Shown: one piece after another, positions 55,631 through 63,789 of the stretch | Position numbering within the stretch: position 1 is the first letter of the stretch | Layout of the letters: each line of letters starts with the position of its first letter | From: Chlorobaculum limnaeum | Lineage (GTDB): Bacteria; Bacteroidota; Chlorobiia; Chlorobiales; Chlorobiaceae | Direction: 5' to 3' | Length of the DNA: 64,000 nt | Assembly: GCF_001747405.1 (NCBI RefSeq) | Contig: NZ_CP017305.1 | Location: 2,188,001 to 2,252,000 of the forward strand | Notes under the pieces: generated by a model | The model's database searches: none | What the model saw: the letters and a program-made list of their open reading frames with translations, nothing else | What the model was told of the DNA's origin: nothing | Position numbers and translations under genes: made by a program

Positions 55631-56362
55631 TTATGCAGGATTTTCACTCTTCCCGCCGCCAAGCGCAAGCTCAGGATTGAGTACAACCGAACGGGAAGCA
55701 TAGTCCTCTCCGTTATGATAAATAAAGAGGCACGTGCCATCCTTGATCATATCGATCAACTCCTGGTGCAGATCCATCGACAGCGCAGGGCACCCGAGGC
55801 TGCGGCCCAGACGGCCGTTTTGCCGGATATACTCTTCGGAAACGTAATCCGCGCCGTGAATCACGATGCTCCTCGTCTCCGCCCTGTCGTTGATCCCCTG
55901 ATCGAGCCCCTTCAGGACAAGGGAGTAACCGTTGCTGCCGATATAGGTATTTTCGGTGAGATAGAACCCGAGGCTGCTCTTGTTCGAGCCGGGTTTGTTG
56001 GAGAAGCTGGTCGCCATGACATCGCCGCTTCCTCTTCCGTGGGCGACAAGCGCGGCCTGTAGCACGGTTCCACTATTGATATCGATGATAAAGAGACGCT
56101 TGCGGTCCGATGGTTTGTTGAAATCGATGAGGGTGATGAGACCTTCGCGGCGAATGAGCCCCTGGCGTTTGAGGTTGGAGTAGCCCTGCAGGGCGAGCTG
56201 AAGCGCTTTTGGATCGATGTCGCTGTTCTGCCCGATGACGTTGAATACCGAAGAGACCCGCCGGTGCATCGGCTGGTCTTCAAGGGTGATGGATTTACTG
56301 GTCACGGGCAGGGCCATGAACAGCATCAGGGATAATGCGATTCCTCTTTTTTTCATAGACAT
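55631..56362 (-). CDS. Exported YkuD_2-type murein L,D-transpeptidase-like protein
   Basis: About 243 residues; MSMKKRGIALSLMLFMALPVTSK is the signal peptide (start at the first or third residue). The catalytic region shows LFIIDINSGTVLQAALVAHGRGSGD, SNKPGSNKSSLGFYLTENTYIG, RSIVIHGADYV and GRLGRSLGCPALSMD with the active cysteine in SxGCPA. This family cleaves or transfers peptidoglycan peptides. Upstream (56363-56590) I see only a weak G-rich region and no gene. It is co-directional with the YcbB-like gene 13 nt downstream. Confidence 0.88.
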   Translation of the reverse strand: MSMKKRGIALSLMLFMALPVTSKSITLEDQPMHRRVSSVFNVIGQNSDIDPKALQLALQGYSNLKRQGLIRREGLITLIDFNKPSDRKRLFIIDINSGTVLQAALVAHGRGSGDVMATSFSNKPGSNKSSLGFYLTENTYIGSNGYSLVLKGLDQGINDRAETRSIVIHGADYVSEEYIRQNGRLGRSLGCPALSMDLHQELIDMIKDGTCLFIYHNGEDYASRSVVLNPELALGGGKSENPA

Positions 56363-56590
56363 GCTCCTCGTTGCGGGGTCGATGATCCCGCGTCATGGTG
56401 ATCGTTCTGTCATTTCACGTAGCCGACGACTTTCGGACAGGAGAGTAAGAATTGGTTCAAGCCCCTGTACGATAGCCGCGCCGGAGAGTCCGGCAAGCTT
56501 TTATTATAAAATCTCGTTAAGATAACCCTTTTTTCGTTGAGGCAAAACCTTGCGGCCAGAATAATACGGCATCGATGTAATTCGCCAGAT

Positions 56591-57178
56591 TCAGCGCCTG
56601 ACCTCCGGATGGCTCTGGAACCGTACCTCCGCGCTCGCGATCCGGGAGTTCAGGCCGATCCTCTGCCTCGCTGGCCACCAACTGAACATGAGATTGCTGA
56701 GCGACTCCCAAATGGACACCCAGGCCGCGATGGTCACGCCTTCGACCAGCACCCGCTCGTACACGAGCCTCCGCGCATCGGGGATGACGGAGGCCGAAAG
56801 CCATAAAGACAGGAAAAGCAATACCATGCCTGCCATGAGAAAAAGCAGGGATTTTCGCAGCAGCCGCTGCATCGAGGCCGACTCCAGCTCGCGCTGGTAG
56901 AGGAAGAACCTCCACAGGTTGTTCCTGATGCGCTCCTGAAGTTCCGTGGATGGAATGGCGTCGAGCGTGATGCGGATGATAAAATCGACCCGCCCGATTT
57001 CGCGCACGCAGTCGACCAGGTAGGCGGCCAGCTCTTCGTCGAGGTCTTTGCGGTGAAAGGGCGCCTGCTTGTCGAAATCCTCGTACAGCTCCTCCACTTT
57101 CGAGGCGTAGACATCGATGACGACGCGCCCGTCGTTCAGCCTGTCGTACCGCTCGAGAATATCCTTTTTCATAGCCAT
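56591..57178 (-). CDS. Membrane protein of unknown function
   Basis: About 195 residues; the start is one of GTG/ATG/ATG codons within 9 nt. An acidic soluble N-terminal half (ILERYDRLNDGRVVIDVYASKVEELYEDFDKQAPFHRKDLDEELAAYLVDCV; GRVDFIIRITLDAIPS) precedes two hydrophobic segments (SLLFLMAGMVLLFLSLWLSASVI and VEGVTIAAWVSIWESLSNLMFSW). Probably cytosolic domain anchored by two helices. No family recognised. Confidence 0.65.
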   Translation of the reverse strand: MAMKKDILERYDRLNDGRVVIDVYASKVEELYEDFDKQAPFHRKDLDEELAAYLVDCVREIGRVDFIIRITLDAIPSTELQERIRNNLWRFFLYQRELESASMQRLLRKSLLFLMAGMVLLFLSLWLSASVIPDARRLVYERVLVEGVTIAAWVSIWESLSNLMFSWWPARQRIGLNSRIASAEVRFQSHPEVRR

Positions 57179-57395
57179 CACGCATCATTGTCATGGAAGC
57201 AGACTTACTGCGAATTGCAATCGGACGGGCGCAAGCGGCCCGTGCTTCGCGCTCTCCTGCTTGTCAGGCAAATACCAAACAGCCTCGTGCATTTCCCGTC
57301 ATTGCGAGCTTCCCGTATCCGGCCCGATACCGCGCACGGACCTTGAACAGCGTGTATCTGCTCAGGGAAAAAGCGGAAACAACATTGAATAAGAA

Positions 57396-57618
57396 ATTGG
57401 GCTAAAGCCCTGATTTTTCTATTTCATCAACCCCGGACTGAAGTCCGGGGCAATTGCTGAGGAACATACGCAGCTCGCTCATGGACGTGGCAATCCAATT
57501 ATACTCAGGCCTCAGGCGGGCTTTAGCCCGTCGGACATTCAACTCTCTTACATTCACATTGCCCCGGCTTTCAAGCCGGGGAGAGCCAGTCAGAAAAATC
57601 CCGGGGCTTCAGCCCAAT
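57396..57618. repeat. Composite palindromic repeat A (full copy)
   Basis: ATTGGGCTAAAGCCCTGATT, CCCCGGACTGAAGTCCGGGG (57431-57450), a degenerate middle hairpin GGCGGGCTTTAGCCCGTCGG, then the inverted half GCCCCGGCTTTCAAGCCGGGG and GGGGCTTCAGCCCAAT. With the hairpin at 57745-57786 it fills the gene-free 57182-57817 gap; short GTCATTGCGAG (57299-57309) is also there. Confidence 0.82.
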
Positions 57619-57744
57619 CTCTTGCTGCCAACTTCCACCACATTACATGCGTTACCGATATAGTGAAATACTGGCTAAACAATCCATGTTCATGGAAAGC
57701 GAAGCGGCGCGGCAATCCATATAGAACCATCGAAGGCAGTAAGC

Positions 57745-57786
57745 GATGGATCGCCGCGCCCCGACAAGTCAGGACGCGGCGATGAC
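57745..57786. repeat. GATGGATCGCCGCG...GCGGCGATGAC repeat copy
   Basis: GATGGATCGCCGCGCCCCGA, then CAAGTCAGGACGCGGCGATGAC. It pairs with the copy at 6175-6214 (GATGGATCGCCACGTCCCGAC ... GCGATGAC) and ends near the SIMPL gene. Confidence 0.6.
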
Positions 57787-57817
57787 GAATCTACATCATT
57801 TGTATTCTGACGCCTCT

Positions 57818-58552
57818 CTACTTCCCGCTCGCCGGGACAAACTGCCAGCGGGAGCTGACCGAAACCGTGAGCTTCTGCTCGCCCGGCTCGACGTCGGTAG
57901 GCATCGGAGCCGCCTTGAACCCTTCGGCCATCGCGGCGCGCATTACGGGATAGTCGGACTGCGGCTGGCCGTACTGAAGCTCCAGTGGCTGGCCGAGACG
58001 CCCGCCCGCGGCTTTTGCCATCACCTCGGCATCATGCCTGGCGCTCTTCACGGCATTTTCCAGCGCCTGCGTTCGGAGGCTTTCGAACCTGGAGGAGGAG
58101 TAGCTGAGTCCATCGACCGTGCCCGCCCCCGCGCCGACCACCGCGTCGATCGCGCCGCCAAGCTTGCCGAGATCGCGCACCACGACCCTGACGACATGCC
58201 GGGCCTTGTAGCCTTTGAATACCCTTTTGCCGTTTGCACTGTTCCACTCCCACTCGGGACTCACCGTGTAACTTGCCGACGAAGCGTCGGCAGCGGGAAC
58301 GCCGGTCTTGCGCAGCGCCTGCTGGAGCGAACCCCAGAGCGTCGCGACCTTCGAGGCGGCTCGGGCCGCATCCTTGTCGGTCGCTTCGACCGTCGTCGAA
58401 AACTCCGCCGTATCGGGATCGTACGTTACCGTGCTCGACGCCGAAACCGAAATGCCGGTCTCAGCAGCCCGAAGCGACGTGGCGGGAAATGCGCAACCGA
58501 GCAGCGCCACGGCCATGATCGTCACGTTCCGGAAACCAGAATATCCTTTCAT
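57818..58552 (-). CDS. SIMPL-domain (DUF541) exported protein
   Basis: 244 residues from the ATG at 58552, which has AAGGAGAG 5 nt upstream. N-terminal signal (MAVALLGCAFPATSLRAAE); the Cys in LLGCAF might be a lipid site but the AxA cleavage fits better. The SIMPL domain covers ISVSASSTVTYDPDTAEFSTTVEATDKD, TVSPEWEWNSANGKRVFKGYKA, GLSYSSSRFESLRTQALENAVKSARHDAEVMAKAAGG and EQKLTVSVSSRWQF. Members are periplasmic or surface proteins of unclear role, sometimes linked to oxidative stress. Confidence 0.88.
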   Translation of the reverse strand: MKGYSGFRNVTIMAVALLGCAFPATSLRAAETGISVSASSTVTYDPDTAEFSTTVEATDKDAARAASKVATLWGSLQQALRKTGVPAADASSASYTVSPEWEWNSANGKRVFKGYKARHVVRVVVRDLGKLGGAIDAVVGAGAGTVDGLSYSSSRFESLRTQALENAVKSARHDAEVMAKAAGGRLGQPLELQYGQPQSDYPVMRAAMAEGFKAAPMPTDVEPGEQKLTVSVSSRWQFVPASGK

Positions 58553-58618
58553 ATCGCTCTCCTTGCTGATCGTTGAAAAACAAAGCATGACAAAAGATAA
58601 CACCGCATCGAAAAAAGC

Positions 58619-59248
58619 TCAAGTCTGTGCTTCGGCGACGCAGAAGCGCTGCGTGCTGAACTTGCAGAGAAAGGCCGCCACCGAGCCATCGTGCCGCTCG
58701 ACCATCACCGCTCCGTCCTGCCACGGGCCATTCTCCGCCGCCCAGCGGCTGTCGGGCGGATCGCCCTGGTTCTGGTGAATGTTGTGCACCCCCTTGCCAT
58801 TGCGGAACGGTTCGCCGAAGACGAAAATTCTGCGGTTGGACTTCAGGAGCGGTTCGAGATCGCGGAAAGCATCGTGCCCGGTGCCGTACTTCCAGCAACC
58901 CTCGACCGCCTCAAGCTCCTTGCCGGCGCGGACGCACTCCGCCGACGGCCTGAGCGCCGGAGTGCGGTAATAGTCGAGCGAGCCGGAGCCTTCCAACATG
59001 GCAAGCTCATGCCAGCCATCGCGGAACGAAGTCACTTCGCCGACCTCTTCGGTATCGAGTTCGACCACCTTCCACTGAAGCCCGTCCCGCCGGTGCTTGC
59101 TGTCCAGATCGACCGCGCAGGGATAGACCCCTTTCGGCGTCCGGACAAAGAGGTTGCAATGATAATAATGGGACTCGTCCTGCCGCTTGTCGCAGGCATA
59201 CCGGGAAAGCTTGCCGACAAGAACGCCATATCCGTCGAACAAAGGCAT
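58619..59248 (-). CDS. DUF2278 (YukJ-like) protein
   Basis: 209 residues from MPLFDGYGVLVGKL; a longer start has less support. Family blocks: HYYHCNLFVRTPKGVYPCAVDLDSK, FVFGEPFRNGKGVHNIHQNQGDP (the family's HNIHMNQG block) and WQDGAVMVERHDGSVAAFLCKFSTQRF. Cytosolic by appearance; function not known. It is upstream of the SIMPL gene on the same strand. Confidence 0.85.
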   Translation of the reverse strand: MPLFDGYGVLVGKLSRYACDKRQDESHYYHCNLFVRTPKGVYPCAVDLDSKHRRDGLQWKVVELDTEEVGEVTSFRDGWHELAMLEGSGSLDYYRTPALRPSAECVRAGKELEAVEGCWKYGTGHDAFRDLEPLLKSNRRIFVFGEPFRNGKGVHNIHQNQGDPPDSRWAAENGPWQDGAVMVERHDGSVAAFLCKFSTQRFCVAEAQT

Positions 59249-59317
59249 GGGCGAAAGGGGGTTGGGTTGAGGAAAAACGGAATGCAATCGAAAACAGGAT
59301 CGCCTTCGTTATAGTGC

Positions 59318-59543
59318 ATACCCCGGACTGAAGTCCGGGGCAACATTACATGTAAGATTTATGAGTATTATCCAGATGATTAAAACCATCCTGAATATAA
59401 GCCCCAGTTTCGACGCTCCATGTGTTTCGCCCGACAAATCTGAAGCATGACACCTTTTGTTCCTCTTACTCTAAAAACTCTTTTCAGTTGCCCCGGACTT
59501 CAGTCCGGGGTTAACAGACAAAAAATTCAGGGCTTTAGCCCAA
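59318..59543. repeat. Composite palindromic repeat A (variant full copy)
   Basis: CCCCGGACTGAAGTCCGGGG at 59321-59340 and inverted CCCCGGACTTCAGTCCGGGG at 59491-59510 followed by GGGCTTTAGCCCAAT at 59530-59543. The 150-nt middle lacks the usual central hairpin. This fills the gap between the DUF2278 gene and tkt; no gene seen there. Confidence 0.8.
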
Positions 59544-59716
59544 TCTCTTTTTGGGGTAACAATTGTGGCTCGTCGTTATCCTTACACTGAAACTCAGGAT
59601 TCTTCCGTCCAACCGCAAATAATGGCACTCCCCTCTGCGGAATTTTGACCTTGACGATGGAGATTGTTTTCTTTCAGAAACGTCCGCGTTCCGTCAACTC
59701 ATGACACGATACGACC

Positions 59717-61741
59717 ATGCATACTCGCTCCATCGATGATGAGGCCGTCGCCACCATCCGGCTGCTGGCGGTCGATATGGTTGAAAAGGCCCGCTCCGGC
59801 CACCCCGGCCTGCCGCTTGGCGCGGCTCCGATGGCCTACGCGCTGTTCACGAAAATCATGCGCTTCAACCCCGCCAGCCCGGCGTGGCCGAACCGCGACC
59901 GCTTCGTGCTCTCGGCGGGCCACGGCTCGGCGCTGCTCTATGCCATGCTGCACCTCTGCAGCTTCGGCCTCGGCATGGAGGAGCTGAAGCAGTTCCGGCA
60001 GCTCGGCAGCCGCACGCCGGGCCACCCGGAGTACGGCCACGCGCCTGGCGTCGAGACCACCACCGGGCCACTCGGCCAGGGCATCGCCACCGCCGTGGGG
60101 ATAGCCGCCGCCGAACGCTTCCTCGCCGCCAGGCTCAACACGCCGGAGCGCACGCTCATCGACCACTTCACCTACGTGATATGCAGCGATGGCGACCTGA
60201 TGGAGGGGGTCAGCTCCGAAGCCTCGTCGCTGGCCGGGCACCTCAAACTCGGACGCCTCATCTGCCTCTACGACAGCAACCACATCAGCATCGAAGGTTC
60301 GACAGCTCTCGCCTTCACGGAGGATGTCGCCCGCCGCTACGAGGCGTACGGCTGGCACGTCATTTCGCACATCGACGGCAACGACCTCGCCGCCATCGAG
60401 CAAGCCGTGCGCGACGCGCAGGAGATCGACGACCGGCCATCGATGATCATCGTCAAGACAACCATCGGCTACGGCAGCCCGAACAAGCAGGGCACGGCAG
60501 CGGCGCACGGCGAGCCACTCGGCCCGGACGAGGCGCGGCTGGTCAAGCGAGCGTTCGGCTTTCCGGAGGATGAATCGTTCAGCGTGCCGGATCGAGTGTA
60601 CGAACACTTCCGTGAGATAGCTGAACGCGGCGCAGCGCTCGAAGCCGAGTGGCAGGCGCGATGGCAGTCGTTCGAGCGAAGCGAACCTGCGCTTGCGGCG
60701 GCGTTGAGCGAGCTGCTCGCGGGCCGCTTCCCGGAAGCGTGGCTGCCCGATCTGCCGGAGTTTCCCGCGGGCGAAAAGCTCGCCACGCGGCAGGCGTCGA
60801 AGAGCGTGCTCGGCAAGATCGCCGCGCATGTGCCGTTGCTTGCCGGAGGTTCGGCTGACCTGGCCCCGTCGAACGGTACGCTCTACGGCGGCGCGAGCGA
60901 CTTCGAGGCGGGAAATTACGGCGGCGCAACCGTCCACTTCGGCGTCCGGGAACACGCGATGGGCGCAATCGTCAACGGCATGGCGCTGTCGAACATGGCG
61001 GTTCCCTACGGCGCGACCTTCCTCATCTTCGCCGATTACATGAAACCGGCGCTGCGCCTGGCCGCCCTGATGCAGTCGCCCTCGATCTTCATCTTCACCC
61101 ACGACAGCATCGGCCTCGGCGAGGATGGCCCGACCCACCAGCCCGTCGAGCAGCTCGCGATGCTCCGCGCCATGCCGGGCTTCGACGTCTATCGCCCGGC
61201 GGACGCCAACGAAACGACAGCGGCGTGGCTGCTGGCGCTGAAACGCCGCAAACCGGCAGCGCTCGTACTGACGCGCCAGAATGTGCCGGTGCTCGACGAC
61301 GCCGGCGGACGCCTCCGCGACGGCGTGGCGAAAGGCGGCTATGTGCTGGCGGATTGGGCGGATGGAGTGGATGACGACGCCCGGCGGGTGATCCTCGTGG
61401 CGACCGGCTCCGAGGTGCATCCGGCGCTCGAAGCGAAAGCGCTGATCGAACAGAAGGGATTCGCCGCGCGGGTGGTCTCGATGCCGTCTCGCGAGCTGTT
61501 CGCCGAACAGCCGCCGGAGTATCGCGCCGCCGTGCTCCCTCCGGCGGTGCGGGCGCGAGTCGTGGTCGAAGCCGCCGCGACCTTCGGCTGGCACGACATT
61601 GCGGGCGACGGCGGAATCGTCATTGGCCTCGACCGCTTCGGCATGTCGGCTCCCGGCTCGCAGGTCATGGAGCACTTCGGCTTCACGGCAGCCAACATCG
61701 CCACGAAAGCTCTGGAACTGCTCAACAACGCACCGAAATGA
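59717..61741 (+). CDS. tkt: Transketolase
   Basis: 674 residues, full length. ThDP enzyme of the non-oxidative pentose phosphate and Calvin-type sugar rearrangements. N-terminal DMVEKARSGHPGLPLGAAPMAYALFTKIMRFNP, VLSAGHGSALLYAMLHL, TPGHPEYGHAPGVETTTGPLGQGIATAVGIA, the GDG...N site ICSDGDLMEGVSSEASSLAG...YDSNHISIEGST, then REHAMGAIVNGMAL, HDSIGLGEDGPTHQPVEQLAMLRAMP and GLDRFGMSAPG. It overlaps pgl by 4 nt, placing both in one operon. Confidence 0.96.
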   Translation: MHTRSIDDEAVATIRLLAVDMVEKARSGHPGLPLGAAPMAYALFTKIMRFNPASPAWPNRDRFVLSAGHGSALLYAMLHLCSFGLGMEELKQFRQLGSRTPGHPEYGHAPGVETTTGPLGQGIATAVGIAAAERFLAARLNTPERTLIDHFTYVICSDGDLMEGVSSEASSLAGHLKLGRLICLYDSNHISIEGSTALAFTEDVARRYEAYGWHVISHIDGNDLAAIEQAVRDAQEIDDRPSMIIVKTTIGYGSPNKQGTAAAHGEPLGPDEARLVKRAFGFPEDESFSVPDRVYEHFREIAERGAALEAEWQARWQSFERSEPALAAALSELLAGRFPEAWLPDLPEFPAGEKLATRQASKSVLGKIAAHVPLLAGGSADLAPSNGTLYGGASDFEAGNYGGATVHFGVREHAMGAIVNGMALSNMAVPYGATFLIFADYMKPALRLAALMQSPSIFIFTHDSIGLGEDGPTHQPVEQLAMLRAMPGFDVYRPADANETTAAWLLALKRRKPAALVLTRQNVPVLDDAGGRLRDGVAKGGYVLADWADGVDDDARRVILVATGSEVHPALEAKALIEQKGFAARVVSMPSRELFAEQPPEYRAAVLPPAVRARVVVEAAATFGWHDIAGDGGIVIGLDRFGMSAPGSQVMEHFGFTAANIATKALELLNNAPK

Positions 61742-62547
61742 CGCACTGGATTACCGCACCGCTCGACGCGCTTCTCGAAAAAGCGGTCGCCTTCATCACC
61801 GACGCCGCGTACCGTGCGGTCGCCGAGCGGGGCCGCTTCACGCTGGTGCTCTCGGGCGGCAACACCCCGCGAGCGCTGCACAAGCAACTCGCGCGAGGCA
61901 TCAGCGAAAAGCGCTACCTCGAACTCGGCTACAAGCTGCCCGCCGACGTGCGCCGCTGCACCCGCGATCCGGAAAAGATCGTCCCGCCCTGGGCGCACAC
62001 CCTGCTCTTCCAGGGCGACGAGCGCTACGTGCCGCCGAGCCACCCCGACAGCAACTACGGCATGGCCCGCGAAACGCTCTTACGCCAGGTCTGCGTAAAA
62101 CCGGCGAACATCCACCGGATGCCAACCGAATCAGGCAATCCGGCAGAGGACGCCCGCCGCTACGAATCGCTGCTCCGGGGCCTGTTCCGCAAACGCGGCA
62201 GTGACGAAACCGCCCCGCCCTCGTTCGACCTCATCCTCCTCGGCCTCGGCGACGACGGCCACACCGCCTCGCTGATGCCCGGCGACAGGAAAGCGCTCGA
62301 CGAAAAAGAGCACTGGGTCATCGCCGTCAACGCCCCAAACGGCAAACCACCCGGAACGAGGCTGACGCTGACGCTGCCCGTCATCAACGAAGCCGCCAAC
62401 GTGCTCTTCCTCATCCCGTCGTCCCGCTACGACCTCGCCCGAAGCATCAGCAACAGCGAAAAGCCGGAGCTACCGGCGGGAATGGTGAAGCCGTGGCGTG
62501 GCGATGTGTGGTGGTTTGTGGAGGGGGAGGGAAGGATTCAGCCATAG
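61738..62547 (+). CDS. pgl: 6-Phosphogluconolactonase
   Basis: 269 residues. It hydrolyses 6-phosphogluconolactone in the oxidative pentose phosphate pathway. Motifs: FTLVLSGGNTPRALHKQL, LLFQGDERYVPPSHPDSNYGMARETLL, PANIHRMPTE, FDLILLGLGDDGHTASLMPG and RLTLTLPVINEAANVLFLI. The ATG overlaps the tkt stop. Its usual partner zwf is present only as a 3' remnant at 63502-63702, so the substrate supply is doubtful in this strain unless another zwf exists elsewhere. Confidence 0.94.
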   Translation: MTHWITAPLDALLEKAVAFITDAAYRAVAERGRFTLVLSGGNTPRALHKQLARGISEKRYLELGYKLPADVRRCTRDPEKIVPPWAHTLLFQGDERYVPPSHPDSNYGMARETLLRQVCVKPANIHRMPTESGNPAEDARRYESLLRGLFRKRGSDETAPPSFDLILLGLGDDGHTASLMPGDRKALDEKEHWVIAVNAPNGKPPGTRLTLTLPVINEAANVLFLIPSSRYDLARSISNSEKPELPAGMVKPWRGDVWWFVEGEGRIQP

Positions 62548-62619
62548 CGCAATCCGATTCCGTAAATAATTCTCATATAAAGAAACAACTTATCGAAAAT
62601 CATATTCATAGTTAACAGA

Positions 62620-63248
62620 ATGAAATTATACAAATACAAGTCTTTGCAGGGCGATGGTTTATTACATGCTCTCGAGATGATAGTCAACAGAAGGATTTAC
62701 CTTTCCACCTGTGATAAAATGAATGATCCGGAGGAAGGAAACTGGGAAATCAAGCAAAGAAATAAACAATATTTAGCCATAGCTGAAAAGGCACTAAAAG
62801 TCATTGAAAGTCAAAAATTCACATGTTTCACAAAATCAGCAACCGAGCCTTTACTATGGGCGCATTATGCGGGCGGATTCAGCGGAATTGCTTTCGAATA
62901 TGAATTGAATGAGAAAGAATATGATATTAGAATTGTCGATTATACAGGAAAAGCTTGTGTAACCCTTGAACAATTACAACAAATTGCTGACGGCATAAAT
63001 CCTCCTCAAGATTTTGGAATATTAAAGTCAAAGGCAAAATGTTGGAAATATGAGGATGAATACAGGCTTTTTGGGTCAAAAAAAACGATGAGCATTACCT
63101 GAATAATATTATACCTAAATCAATAATATTTGGACCTTACGACTCAATTCATTATGACATTCTTGAAGATATATCAAGAAAGTACGACATTCCAATATCA
63201 CATCTAAACAAAGATGAAGAAGATAAATACTGTATTGAAAAATTATAA
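62620..63248 (+). pseudogene. DUF2971 protein gene with a frameshift in an A8 tract
   Basis: The first frame (62620-63102) encodes MKLYKYKSLQGDGLLHALEMIVNRRIYLSTCDKMNDPEEGNWE, FTCFTKSATEPLLWAHYAGGFSGIAFEYEL and CWKYEDEYRLFG, the DUF2971 core, then stops after KKTMSIT. In the -1 frame from the A8 tract (63078-63085) the reading continues through NDEHYLNNIIPKSIIFGPYD and HYDILEDISRKYDIPISHL to a TAA at 63246-63248, giving a normal family ending. The tract AAAAAAAAC is slippery, so programmed frameshifting is an alternative to mutation. AT-rich, like other acquired genes here. Confidence 0.75.
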
Positions 63249-63317
63249 TGCAAACATGAATAATTATTATTACGGAAAATAAAATCATTCACTCTCTTCA
63301 GCAATAATCTCTGATCT

Positions 63318-63436
63318 TGTCATTCTGAAGCCGATTTGTCGGCTGAAGAATCCAGAAAAGTTACGTAAGACGATGAAAATTAGTCGGCTATCGCTATTCA
63401 CCGAAAACTGGATTCTTCACTTCGTTCAGAATGACA
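63318..63436. repeat. Inverted-repeat element of about 119 bp
   Basis: The left arm has TGTCATTCTGA (63318-63328) and GAAGAATCCAG (63345-63355); the right arm has CTGGATTCTTC (63408-63418) and TCAGAATGACA (63426-63436), the exact reverse complements in reverse order. An inner hairpin GCCGATTTGTCGGC stands in the left arm. It contains no ORF of note. Confidence 0.75.
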
Positions 63437-63466
63437 GACGCCTGCGATAGTATCCCCGACACGAAT

Positions 63467-63492
63467 AGGGGCGGACACGTAGGTCCGCCCCT
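63467..63492. repeat. GGGGCGGAC hairpin repeat, best preserved copy
   Basis: AGGGGCGGAC-ACGTAG-GTCCGCCCCT is a perfect 10-bp stem. Decayed copies are at 12224-12249, 31349-31375, 32495-32517 and 44433-44455. Confidence 0.75.
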
Positions 63493-63501
63493 ACAGTATA
63501 G

Positions 63502-63702
63502 TCAATCCATCCCCCCACCAATCTCACCCGTAAATCCGCGACGACTCCGCCCCCAGCTATGGACGGGATATTGCTCCGGAGCCTGTCCATCAATTGAATC
63601 TTTCAGGCTGTCGATGATGGCCCAGGAGTGTTCGACGCTGTCTTTGCGGACGAAGTTCATCTGGTTGCCTTCGATGGCGTCGAGTACAAGAAAGAGGCTG
63701 TC
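63502..63702 (-). pseudogene. zwf: C-terminal remnant of glucose-6-phosphate dehydrogenase
   Basis: The minus strand encodes 66 residues, DSLFLVLDAIEGNQMNFVRK, DSVEHSWAIIDSLKDSIDGQ, APEQYPVHSWG and a short basic tail. They match the conserved Zwf C-terminus (LLLDA-x-x-G-x-x-x-x-F-x-R-x-D-x-V-x-x-x-W ... Y-x-x-x-S/T-W-G). A TGA stands directly before the first residue and the upstream DNA is unrelated, with the sequence AGAGGCTGTCTCAGAAGC, which looks like an IS end. At least six sevenths of the gene is missing. Confidence 0.78.
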
Positions 63703-63789
63703 TCAGAAGCAAAATCAAGACATATTTTGGCATCAGTTCTTCTTCATTACTACGGCAATAATAAATCGCAAAAGCCAGCACAGCAAGAA

